Positions 53,834-63,074 of a stretch of 64,000 bases of DNA are shown here, piece by piece. The notes beneath the pieces are model-generated. The model did no database searches and was not told where the DNA came from. It saw only the letters and a list, made by a program, of their open reading frames with translations. How positions within the stretch are numbered: position 1 is the first letter of the stretch; each line of letters starts with the position of its first letter. This DNA is from Flavobacteriales bacterium (GTDB taxonomy: Bacteria > Bacteroidota > Bacteroidia > NS11-12g > UBA9320). A program made the translations under genes and the position numbers. The DNA is taken from NCBI GenBank assembly GCA_020635395.1, contig JACJZV010000005.1, positions 1 through 64,000 of the forward strand. Direction: 5' to 3'.

Positions 53834-56800
53834 ATGAAAAAGTGTTTAATTACCCTATTTTTTAGTTTATTTACCATTCACGCTATCGGTCAAACGTATG
53901 GCAATGAATGGATAAATTACAGTCAACAATATTTCAAATTTGAAATAACACAAGATGGGGTTTATCGCATCAATCAAGCAGATTTGGTTAATGCAGGCAT
54001 TCCGGTATCGGCCATTAATCCTAAGAACTTTCAGGTTTTTAAAAATGGAATAGAACAGTGGATTTATGTTTCGGGAGAATCGGATAATTCATTTGATGGT
54101 ACTGATTTTATAGAGTTTTATGGCACCCGAAACGATGGTTCGTTGGATGAAGTACTATACCGAACTCCCGAGGAACACACAAACCCTTATGTTAGTCTTT
54201 ATACCGATACTTCTGTTTATTTTTTGACCTGGAAAAATTCCAACTCCACAAAACATTTAAAGGATTTTTATGATGGAAACTACACCGGAAAAACGGCTGA
54301 TACTTATTTTAGATGGACTTCTGTAAAATGGTTTTTCGAAGATTTATATGATGGAACGCCCAATGCCAACGTGCCAGAACAAACATTTAGCGAATACACC
54401 GCCGGTGAGGGTTATGTGAGTTCAAACAGCAATTGGCTAAAGCAATATACCCTTAATACTCCCGCACCATTTTTGGCTGGTTTGGATGCCGAACTACAAA
54501 CTATCGCCATTGCCCGAAATAATCCCAAAGAATCCTATCAGGGTTCAAATCATGGTTTAGGAATTGCATTGGAGAATCAAACAAATTTTATTTATACCAA
54601 AGAGTTTGCTGGCTACCAAACCATACCACTCACCAACGGTGAGTTGAAAATTGGGGCTAACCAAATGAAAGATATTACAACTCTTTTTATCGGAGAAAAA
54701 GATGCCACCCAACGACCAAACTCATATCACTCCGTTCCTTTCTTGCGATTATCGTATAACCGTAAATTTGACTTAGCTAATGATAGCTTTTTGAACTTTC
54801 AAGCAAGTAGCAATACTTTTTTCAAATTTGACAATTACGCCTCGGGCAAAACTCTGCCAACCATTTATGATGCTACCAACGGTTTCCGGATAAAAGGCGA
54901 TTTAAGCGGAAGTCAATTGCAGTTTAACACCCAAAACAATAATCAAAAAGAACTAATAATCTTTGATTTATCGGACATTAAAACCATCAGCAGTTTAAAA
55001 CCCATAAACTTCACGTCATTGCCCACCACCACAGCCAACTACTTGATAATTACTAACTCTGCCCTAAAAATATCCGCTCAGGAATATGCCGATTATAGAC
55101 AAAGTGTATCAGGTGGTGGCCATCAGGTAATGACCATTTATGCTGACAAGTTGTACGACCAATTTTATTATGGCTATCATCACCCAATGGCAGTAAAAAA
55201 CAGTATTGATTATATTCTCGACCAATTGAATATACCTATTGAACACATTCTAATTTTAGGCAAAGGCCAAGTACACAACAACATTCGTAAAGATGCGAAC
55301 AAAAAAAACAATTGGGATTTGATACCCACTTTGGGGCTACCTCCAACCGATTATATGTTTGTAAGTTCTTTGGATGGTTCTACGGCACAAATTAGAGTGC
55401 CCATTGGCCGCGTGGCGGCCAAAAATGATGCCGAAGTTCGAATATATTTAGACAAGGTAAAAGCACACGAGGTGGAACCAAATGGTGAATGGAAAAAACA
55501 CATTATCCAAGTAATTGGTGGTAAAGATGCTACGCAAAACGCAACCTATGGTGGTTATTTAAATGGATATTTCAATGTGGCCAAAGATAGCTTTTTGGGT
55601 GCTTATCGTACTGTTTTTAGTAAAAATGAGGCTGTAAGTGTGAGCGGTAGTTTAATTGACGACATTCAGGCTTCTATCGACTCCGGAGCAGGAATATTTA
55701 ACTATTTTGGGCATGGTTCATCGCAAGTGTTGGAAGTAGAAATTGGCGATGCAAAAGACCTAAACAATTATGCCAAATATCCATTTTTTGTATTTAATGG
55801 TTGTGCATTGGGCAATTGTTATGTAGATAATTCAAAAGGAGAAGCCTACCTTTTTGAACCAAATTTTGGGGCGATTACTTGGGTGGCCGGAACCGGGTTT
55901 GGCTTTACAGATCCTTTAAGAACCTATACCCAAATTTTGCATGAAGAATTGCTGAGAAACCAATATGAACAAACCCTCGGTAAAATAATTCAGTCAACTA
56001 TAAACCGATACCAAAACCCTAATGACAAGGTAAATCTCATAAATGCACGACAGTTGATTTATCAGGGTGACCCTGCCATTAAATTAAGGCTACCCGAACA
56101 GCCCGATTTGATAGCCCGCAACGGAAAAATTATTACCGATTTTAGTGCTGTTGAGGATATTCGTGTTAGTTTTGATTTAGTAAACATTGGAAAAACAAGT
56201 CGAGACAGTATTTCAGTATCCATTTTTGCCCAAAATAGTACAAAGACAGACAAGTTTTTTGAGGGTAAGTTTCCGATACCTGACTACGAAAAAAACGAAA
56301 TAATAACCATTGATAAATCTGATTTTTTTTCGGGTTTAGTAAAATTCACTATACTTATCGATTCCACTAATGCCATATCAGAAACCCCGCCTTTTGGTGA
56401 AACCAACAACTCATATTCCTTCGAAAACTTATTTGAGTTGCAAAAACCCTTATTGATTTACCCAAAACTAAACAGTATAGTCAATACGTCAAATGTTGAA
56501 TTTGTGTTTCAAATAGCCAACCAAAAAAGAAGCATAGTAAACATCGAAATTCAATTGGATACAACACCCACGTTTGTTGGAAACGGACTTAGTCAGTTTA
56601 GTTTTACGACCGATAAAAATTTGATTGAATATACTGCTGCAATGCCACCATTCAGCGGAAAAGACTTTTTTTACCGAATACGCACCAAGACCGACACCGT
56701 TTACAGCGACTGGAGCTCAAGTTCTTTTGCCTACTTGTTTGGAAAACCAAATGGTTGGAGTGAGCAACATTGGGTAAATTTGCAAAATATTTACTTGAAT

Positions 56801-58804
56801 TTTATCATTTCTGATAGTTTGAAAGAGACTTGGTATTTTAGCGATAAACTTGCAAACGAATACAGCATCGAAACCAACGGCCAATATCCTACGTCAGGGT
56901 TCAATTGGAATTATTTTAGGATTGCAGGAGAAATAGATATCATTTACAATTATGTGCCGAACGGTGTTCATGTTGTAGCACTTCACCCTAACAATGAGCA
57001 AAGATGGTTATACGGCGTTCAGCACAACTTAAAATATCCTGATGAGGATCCAAAACCATATTGGGGAGCTAACCCACAAGAAAATCAAAAAAAATATTAT
57101 GAACCCAATGCATACACTAATGTTTACCTTTTCAACACCCAAAATAAATCCGATAGGGACTCTTTCTTAAACTACTTGAGATCGATTCCTGATGGATACA
57201 ATTTTATGATGCACAACAACCGAATAACAGGCATTGAAGATTGGGAAGATTCTATTTTTATTGAGCTCGAACGTTTTGGAATTTATAATTTAAGAACTAT
57301 TAAAGAGAGCGAACCTTTTGCCCTTTTTGGAACAAAGGGTAAACCAGAAAATGCCTTGGAAAAATATGGGGATTATTCCAACACCATAAACCCACCAATC
57401 AATCAAAATTACCAAGTAGTGTGGCCTTTAAAAATTAAGGTTCCTAAAGGCCAAATTACAACTGAAAAAATTGGCCCTTCTTCATCATGGAGTTCGGTTG
57501 AATTAGCTTGGAAAAAGGCTGATTCCGATGAGGACACATTTAACTATGCAGTTATTGGAATAGACGAACTGAATAAAGAAAATATATTGTTCGATAAAAT
57601 TTCTACGATGACATTCGACATCTCATCCATCGATAGTAAAAAATACCCTTTTATTAAACTCAAATTTACACTTTCCGACAGTCTTGAATATACCCCACTC
57701 AACATCGACCGATGGACAGTATATTACACTGGAGTTACAGAAGGGGTTATAGCATTAGATGAAAAAGACGAAATTTCCGCTGACACTATTCAGCGGGGCG
57801 GTCAACTTTGGTTTGATACGCGATTTAAGAACATTTCTGCGGTTAACTTTGATACCTGCAAGGCCTTGGTAAAACTCGTTCACAAGTCAGGTTATAGCAT
57901 AGATATTGACACGCTAAACTTGGATTCAATTTTGCCCGGCAAATCCATTGCTCTTGCCGATACACTTGAATCGCTTGATTTGGCTGGCGAATACCAACTC
58001 TTTGTTACTGCCAACTATAATCAAAGGGTTTTGGAAGATAACTACACCAATAACTTGTATTACAAAAGATTCTTTGTTGAAACTGATAACAAGAATCCAT
58101 TGTTGGACGTGACTTTTGATGCCATTCACATACTTAATCGTGATTTGGTGAGTGCAAACACGTTGATTTCTATCTCAGGAAAGGATGAAAATGAATATTT
58201 ATTCATTGACGATCCGGCTTTGTTTAACGTAAAAATCAAATATCCAGGCGAGGATAGTTTCAGAAACATTTTGCCAAATGACCCGTGGTATAGTTTTATT
58301 CCTGCTACCTCAGCCGGAGAAAGAGCAACCGTAAATTATCAAACAAATCAATTGCCGGATGGTATTTATACATTATCTGTAAAACTTGAGGATAAAACCG
58401 GAAACGGTTCGCAAACACCACCCTATATCATTGATTTTCAGGTCATAAACAAACAAACAGTTACCAATTTATTTCCATATCCAAACCCATTTACAACATG
58501 CACCAAGTTTGTTTTTACTTGTACCGGGAGTGAAATACCCGAGAAAGTTCGGATTAATATTTACACCATTTCGGGCAGATTGGTTAAACAAATTGATGAA
58601 TACGAATTGGGGGCAATTCGCATTGGAAATAATTTGACTGAATATTGCTGGGACGGCACCGATGATTATGGCGACCGATTGGCGAATGGGGTGTATTTGT
58701 ATAAGGCTGAAGTATTTTCTGATGGAAAACCGATAGAACAAGCCCAGACATCTGCCGACAATCTGTTTGTAAACGGTTTCGGTAAGATTTATTTGGCGAG
58801 GTAA
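53834..58804 (+). CDS. PorU2-like C25-family cysteine peptidase (T9SS-associated)
   Basis: A 1656-residue exported protein resembling gingipain-family (C25) peptidases; PorU, the T9SS sortase, belongs here, and a longer paralogue is annotated PorU2 in databases. Signal peptide residues 1-19 (IHAIGQ). The N-terminal domain contains EITQDGVYRINQADLVNAGI. The C25 core has YFGHGSSQVLE with catalytic His627 and NGCALGNC with Cys657. CARDB/Ig-like domains occupy about 750-1550. A FlgD-like or sorting-like C-terminal domain ends it (YPNPFTTCTKFVF, GVYLYKAEVF). The very long C-terminal region separates it from PorU proper. Whether it is a sortase or a substrate is not settled. Confidence 0.8.
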   Translation: MKKCLITLFFSLFTIHAIGQTYGNEWINYSQQYFKFEITQDGVYRINQADLVNAGIPVSAINPKNFQVFKNGIEQWIYVSGESDNSFDGTDFIEFYGTRNDGSLDEVLYRTPEEHTNPYVSLYTDTSVYFLTWKNSNSTKHLKDFYDGNYTGKTADTYFRWTSVKWFFEDLYDGTPNANVPEQTFSEYTAGEGYVSSNSNWLKQYTLNTPAPFLAGLDAELQTIAIARNNPKESYQGSNHGLGIALENQTNFIYTKEFAGYQTIPLTNGELKIGANQMKDITTLFIGEKDATQRPNSYHSVPFLRLSYNRKFDLANDSFLNFQASSNTFFKFDNYASGKTLPTIYDATNGFRIKGDLSGSQLQFNTQNNNQKELIIFDLSDIKTISSLKPINFTSLPTTTANYLIITNSALKISAQEYADYRQSVSGGGHQVMTIYADKLYDQFYYGYHHPMAVKNSIDYILDQLNIPIEHILILGKGQVHNNIRKDANKKNNWDLIPTLGLPPTDYMFVSSLDGSTAQIRVPIGRVAAKNDAEVRIYLDKVKAHEVEPNGEWKKHIIQVIGGKDATQNATYGGYLNGYFNVAKDSFLGAYRTVFSKNEAVSVSGSLIDDIQASIDSGAGIFNYFGHGSSQVLEVEIGDAKDLNNYAKYPFFVFNGCALGNCYVDNSKGEAYLFEPNFGAITWVAGTGFGFTDPLRTYTQILHEELLRNQYEQTLGKIIQSTINRYQNPNDKVNLINARQLIYQGDPAIKLRLPEQPDLIARNGKIITDFSAVEDIRVSFDLVNIGKTSRDSISVSIFAQNSTKTDKFFEGKFPIPDYEKNEIITIDKSDFFSGLVKFTILIDSTNAISETPPFGETNNSYSFENLFELQKPLLIYPKLNSIVNTSNVEFVFQIANQKRSIVNIEIQLDTTPTFVGNGLSQFSFTTDKNLIEYTAAMPPFSGKDFFYRIRTKTDTVYSDWSSSSFAYLFGKPNGWSEQHWVNLQNIYLNFIISDSLKETWYFSDKLANEYSIETNGQYPTSGFNWNYFRIAGEIDIIYNYVPNGVHVVALHPNNEQRWLYGVQHNLKYPDEDPKPYWGANPQENQKKYYEPNAYTNVYLFNTQNKSDRDSFLNYLRSIPDGYNFMMHNNRITGIEDWEDSIFIELERFGIYNLRTIKESEPFALFGTKGKPENALEKYGDYSNTINPPINQNYQVVWPLKIKVPKGQITTEKIGPSSSWSSVELAWKKADSDEDTFNYAVIGIDELNKENILFDKISTMTFDISSIDSKKYPFIKLKFTLSDSLEYTPLNIDRWTVYYTGVTEGVIALDEKDEISADTIQRGGQLWFDTRFKNISAVNFDTCKALVKLVHKSGYSIDIDTLNLDSILPGKSIALADTLESLDLAGEYQLFVTANYNQRVLEDNYTNNLYYKRFFVETDNKNPLLDVTFDAIHILNRDLVSANTLISISGKDENEYLFIDDPALFNVKIKYPGEDSFRNILPNDPWYSFIPATSAGERATVNYQTNQLPDGIYTLSVKLEDKTGNGSQTPPYIIDFQVINKQTVTNLFPYPNPFTTCTKFVFTCTGSEIPEKVRINIYTISGRLVKQIDEYELGAIRIGNNLTEYCWDGTDDYGDRLANGVYLYKAEVFSDGKPIEQAQTSADNLFVNGFGKIYLAR

Positions 58805-58856
58805 ACATTTATTGGAAGTTAAAAATGTGTATGCCTTTGGGCAACATTAGGTTACC

Positions 58857-59723
58857 TTATTTCAAAAACCTGAATTCGGTCCTTTTTTGGAGTGATTTTC
58901 TCAGTTTTCGAAACTTTGAAAACATGCCAAAAAATCCAACCATACCCAAAATTATTGCCCCAAATCGCCGAATGTCGAATCGATAGATTGAGGTTGCCAA
59001 ACCTGAAATAACAAATCCCGTTGCAGATACTTTCGGTTTGTTTAAATTTAGGAAATGAGCTGCAATGTGATTTCTTTCCGTTTCCACCCAAATTTTAAAA
59101 TTAGACGGTGGATATTTAAACTCGTGATTTACAGTGGCTCTGGCCGCAACAAAATTTTGAAATCCTAAATTTCTGGCTCGAAAGCAAAGCTCTTTATCCT
59201 CGCCGTACATAAAAAAATCAGGTAAAAAACCCCCAACCTCTTTAAAAAAGGAGTAGTCCACTAACCATAGTGCGGCAGGTGTAAAATCAGTTTTCCAAAA
59301 ACCATTTTCGCTCTTTATTAAATTGTCATAAAACATAGTTTGTTCAACACCAACATCAGTCAAAAATCTTGGTGAGATAACGCCAGTTTTATTAGCATTT
59401 CGCTTTAAATCTTCAAATGCCTTCAACATTTCTCCAATGGTTTTTTGGTTTAAAACCACATCATCATTACACACAAAAAACAAATCATTTTCGGCCAAAG
59501 TTATTTGGCTAATAACATTGTTAAACCCATTACCATAGCCAACATTTTTTGATTTATAATAGATTGTGTTAGCAACTTCTTTTACCCCTTCTCTAATATT
59601 TGCATCTCCCAAATTATCCCAAACATGAAGGGTAAAATCTTGCAAACCTGACATCTGCACTTGCTCAACAAGTGGTTTTAACTCCTTCCATGAGCAATAT
59701 GAAACGATAACAAAATGAATCAT
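58857..59723 (-). CDS. Family 2-like glycosyltransferase
   Basis: A 288-residue GT-A enzyme. FVIVSYCSWKELKPLVEQV is the start of the nucleotide-binding fold, YKSKNVGYGNGFNNVI the acceptor-proximal motif, and FVCNDDVVL holds the DxD-like metal site. FFMYGEDKELCFRARNLGF is the rhamnosyltransferase-like ED motif. I start at the ATG at 59723; a TTG three codons upstream is unlikely. It follows another glycosyltransferase gene on the same strand (18 bp apart). Probably makes surface glycan; donor unknown. Confidence 0.85.
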   Translation of the reverse strand: MIHFVIVSYCSWKELKPLVEQVQMSGLQDFTLHVWDNLGDANIREGVKEVANTIYYKSKNVGYGNGFNNVISQITLAENDLFFVCNDDVVLNQKTIGEMLKAFEDLKRNANKTGVISPRFLTDVGVEQTMFYDNLIKSENGFWKTDFTPAALWLVDYSFFKEVGGFLPDFFMYGEDKELCFRARNLGFQNFVAARATVNHEFKYPPSNFKIWVETERNHIAAHFLNLNKPKVSATGFVISGLATSIYRFDIRRFGAIILGMVGFFGMFSKFRKLRKSLQKRTEFRFLK

Positions 59724-59741
59724 CTTGGGCAAAATAAAACT

Positions 59742-60737
59742 TTATCTTAGGTATTTACCCATTCCCAATTTGATAATTATATGTTCCATTAGGCTGAATA
59801 TTTGAAAACGAAGACCAACCAAAGTTACTTTTCTATCACATTCGGGTAAATGGAAACATTCACGAACCTCCTTAAAAAAAACGAATTTCTCGTTCTTCAC
59901 TTTTTTCTTATATCTGCCATTAGAAAACTCAAAATCCGAACTTATCAGATTTCTTATCAAATTTATCACATCTGAATTGGTAGCGGAAATTTTGGAATCA
60001 TTATCAATCGGCACATCCACGACATTATTACACGCACCATTTTGGGAAACAATTACAAAGTTATTCATAAGCGTTGCTTCTCTAATTAACCTATCCTTGC
60101 CTGGATGCATCCCAAAATCGACAATTACACACGATTTATTAAATAACTTTGAAAGGCCAATTCTACTCAAGGATTTAATGGATACTGTTTCAAATTCAGC
60201 TTCAATTTTTTCGATTACCTCCTCATACCTTTTATCCAATTTGCTTGTGCAAATTGCAATAATTTCCTTCTTTTTATTCATTTGTGTTATGGGATAATTC
60301 ACGACATAATCGGAAAGACTCTTCAAATTAGTTACACCTTTTTTAACTAAGAATTCTTTGGCATAATAACTTTGATACAAATGAGTTACATCATCCATTT
60401 TAAACCAATTGGGGTCAATTTTGCTCCCATAATCCACACTCAACCACCAAATATATTTTGAAGCTTTTTTGTAAAGAGACAGGAATTCAATGTCAATTTC
60501 AGGAGCTACTACTGCATTACGGGCTATGTCATCAATATTTCTCAAAACTCTAATTTTGTAATGTCTAAATTTGAGTGGTACAAAATTCCTTACCCCGATT
60601 TTTTGACCTGCATAATAAACTATAAAAGCCTGCCCACCGTGCCGATTAATGGCATCAACTAATTGGTGCAAAGCCTCCGTTCCTCCAGTCACCAATGCCT
60701 TTGGACATAAAACATAAATTTTATTAAATGCATTCAT
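59742..60737 (-). CDS. Putative glycosyltransferase, GT-B-like
   Basis: A 331-residue protein of uncertain family. KIYVLCPKALVTGGTEALHQ resembles the start of a GT-B N-domain (TGGTE acceptor loop). Residues about 190-260 (VIVDFGMHPGKDRLIREATL) resemble a donor-binding C-domain, where a Glu follows the pattern of GT4 enzymes. The length is short for full GT-B. It is divergent from the GT2 gene at 60762 by only 24 bp and adjacent to the minus-strand GT2, so a role in the same polysaccharide is likely. The match is moderate. Confidence 0.65.
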   Translation of the reverse strand: MNAFNKIYVLCPKALVTGGTEALHQLVDAINRHGGQAFIVYYAGQKIGVRNFVPLKFRHYKIRVLRNIDDIARNAVVAPEIDIEFLSLYKKASKYIWWLSVDYGSKIDPNWFKMDDVTHLYQSYYAKEFLVKKGVTNLKSLSDYVVNYPITQMNKKKEIIAICTSKLDKRYEEVIEKIEAEFETVSIKSLSRIGLSKLFNKSCVIVDFGMHPGKDRLIREATLMNNFVIVSQNGACNNVVDVPIDNDSKISATNSDVINLIRNLISSDFEFSNGRYKKKVKNEKFVFFKEVRECFHLPECDRKVTLVGLRFQIFSLMEHIIIKLGMGKYLR

Positions 60738-60761
60738 GAGGCATTTTCAATTAAGTTATCA

Positions 60762-61583
60762 ATGCTATATTGCACCATTGTGAGTACAAACATCGACATA
60801 AGCATTTTAATACTTTGCTACAACGCCGAAAAGTTTTTAGACGATTGCCTGCTCGGTGTGTTTAATCAACAAACTGAAGCAACACTTCAATTGGTATTTA
60901 TGGACGATTGTTCGACGGACATGAGTTTCGAATTTGCAACAAAATTAATCAAGTCGCATCGTCCTAAATTTGTTGACATACAACTTATCCAGAACCCAAA
61001 AAACCTCGGCTGCTTTTTAAATATGAAAAAAGGCCTCAGTTTTTGTACCGGCAAATACATCGCATACTTAGAGGCGGATGATTATTGGACAGATATCAAC
61101 AAATTGGAATACCAATGGCAGTTTTTGAGAAACAATCCCAATTACTCAGGTATCGGCGGTGGTTGCCAGTTTGTGGATGAAGAGGGGAATAAAATTGAAC
61201 AAAAATGGTACAACCTAAAAGAAGACAAAACCTTCACAAATAAAGATTTATGGGGCTACCCGCCGTTTCAAACAAGTACATTTATGTTTGAAAAAAATGA
61301 AATTGCGAACATGAAGGACAACATGAGAGAGACCATTAGCAATGACAAAATTCTTTATGTATTTCTCTCAAAAAATAAGCTATTGAAATACGAACCCAGC
61401 ATTGTTTCGAACTATCGATTTCATCAAACCAACATTTCTCATCGCTTTTCAAGATTTCAAATTTTTCTAAAACAGATTAATGTCAACACTCTTATTTTCA
61501 AACAATTAGGGATTAAATACTCATTTCTATATGTTAAATCAATATTTAAGTACTCCTTGAATTATGTGAAATGTTTGATTTAG
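60762..61583 (+). CDS. Family 2 glycosyltransferase
   Basis: A 273-residue GT-A glycosyltransferase. ISILILCYNAEKFLDDCLLG is the classic GT2 start, VFMDDCSTDMSF has the UDP-binding Asp residues, and IAYLEADDYWTDINKLEYQ carries the DxD motif. The C-terminal 90 residues are hydrophobic or aromatic but without a clear membrane helix. GTG at 60780 (MSTNIDISIL...) is a possible start, with the ATG at 60762 six codons before. It is followed 12 bp later by a polytopic membrane protein, forming a pair. Confidence 0.88.
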   Translation: MLYCTIVSTNIDISILILCYNAEKFLDDCLLGVFNQQTEATLQLVFMDDCSTDMSFEFATKLIKSHRPKFVDIQLIQNPKNLGCFLNMKKGLSFCTGKYIAYLEADDYWTDINKLEYQWQFLRNNPNYSGIGGGCQFVDEEGNKIEQKWYNLKEDKTFTNKDLWGYPPFQTSTFMFEKNEIANMKDNMRETISNDKILYVFLSKNKLLKYEPSIVSNYRFHQTNISHRFSRFQIFLKQINVNTLIFKQLGIKYSFLYVKSIFKYSLNYVKCLI

Positions 61584-61595
61584 ATTAACTGAATT

Positions 61596-63059
61596 ATGGA
61601 AAACCTTAATACTCATTCTTCAAGATTAGAATTTTATGCCCTCTTATACTTGGGCATTCCATTCTTATTTTACTCCATTTGTTGGTTTAAGCCAATTGTG
61701 GTGTCGGCTATATTCTTATTACTATTAATGTTTTTCATTAAAAATCCCATGTTTGTCAAGGAAATTAAAATTAAAAAAAATGACATAATAGAATTTTCTA
61801 TAATAACCTTAATATTAATTTTTTTCGGGTTTGGCGAGATAGTTTTACCCCAAGCGGGTGATTGGCAAAAGCACAACGCAATTTTTAGCACTATCTTCAA
61901 TGCAGGTTTTAACCCTGTTGAACTTGAATATAAAGGGCAGCAATACCTTTTGTCGTATGGCACTGGTTTTTATTATGGCCCATCAATCATTGCACGATTG
62001 TTTAATAGTTACGAATTCTTACCCATTCTTATTTTAATAAACTCAGCAATTGGGCTTAAGCTAATTTTCAACCAAATCAATGCAATTTTTCCTATAAAAA
62101 TCCGCTATATTATTCTTGCTCTTTTGATGACACGTTTGCTTTGGATGCCAGCTTTGTTAAAACTGAACTACTATGAATGGCTCGAACATTTTAAGAAAGT
62201 GGACTATAACGACATTGTTATTGTACTTATTTCCTTTGTGGTGCAGCATATTATACCAATTTGTATAGTTGGGTTAGCGATAGTAAAATCAATTCTTAAT
62301 GAAGAGATAAACTGGCCATACCTAATTATTTTGACAGCGTTCGGAATATATTGGTCTCCATTTGTTTTAATCCCTGTTGCTCCATTATTTCTTACCTTAT
62401 TTATTTTTCACTATCAAAAAATTGACAAAGAAATAATTCTTCAGTCAATAGCACCGAGTATAATACTACTTTTCATTGTCTCTTTAAGTAACAACCACCT
62501 GCCGTTTTCTAAGTCACATTATCTCACTGAGGCTTCCTTAAATTTATATGGTTATGTGCGTTTAATTTTCTTTAATTATTTTTGGATATATTGTTTGTTC
62601 TGGCCATTTTTTATTTATCAATTCCGCAAAGGAAAAATACCCAAACGGATATTTGTAATGCTTACCATAGTTCCTTTTTTCGCTGTCGGCTTTGTCCCTT
62701 TCGACTTTGGTTATTTTAGCGATTTATCTACAAAATCCATGATTTTCCCGGTTGTAATGTGTAATCTATTTTTCATCTCGTATTTCATTAAGTTTCCACC
62801 TGACAAAAAAGTTTACAAGATCTATTACATCCTTATCATCGTTCTAACTTTAATTTCTCCGGTTAGAAATTTGACCTATAGAATTAATGAAATAGCAAAA
62901 GATGAAAAAGAAGTTGACACAAGATTTTTATTAAAAGAAAATAAAAACATCACGCTTAATGAAGTTTTTCAAGAAGCATCAATTTCACTTAATCATGAGT
63001 TCGTTAAGCAATATCTTGGTTATAAATCAAAATATATGAAACTGATTACCAAAGATTAA
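61596..63059 (+). CDS. Polytopic membrane protein, GT-C-like or polysaccharide polymerase-like
   Basis: A 487-residue protein with about eleven hydrophobic segments. The first loop after helices 1-3 contains QAGDWQKHNAIFSTIFNAGF, an Asp followed by Lys-His, as in GT-C glycosyltransferases and O-antigen polymerase-like proteins. No definite family assignment is possible by eye. It follows the GT2 gene by 12 bp, and the two may act in sequence. AT content and rare codon mix appear higher than in the nearby housekeeping genes, possibly showing transfer. Confidence 0.6.
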   Translation: MENLNTHSSRLEFYALLYLGIPFLFYSICWFKPIVVSAIFLLLLMFFIKNPMFVKEIKIKKNDIIEFSIITLILIFFGFGEIVLPQAGDWQKHNAIFSTIFNAGFNPVELEYKGQQYLLSYGTGFYYGPSIIARLFNSYEFLPILILINSAIGLKLIFNQINAIFPIKIRYIILALLMTRLLWMPALLKLNYYEWLEHFKKVDYNDIVIVLISFVVQHIIPICIVGLAIVKSILNEEINWPYLIILTAFGIYWSPFVLIPVAPLFLTLFIFHYQKIDKEIILQSIAPSIILLFIVSLSNNHLPFSKSHYLTEASLNLYGYVRLIFFNYFWIYCLFWPFFIYQFRKGKIPKRIFVMLTIVPFFAVGFVPFDFGYFSDLSTKSMIFPVVMCNLFFISYFIKFPPDKKVYKIYYILIIVLTLISPVRNLTYRINEIAKDEKEVDTRFLLKENKNITLNEVFQEASISLNHEFVKQYLGYKSKYMKLITKD

Positions 63060-63074
63060 TTACAAAAAGTGATT

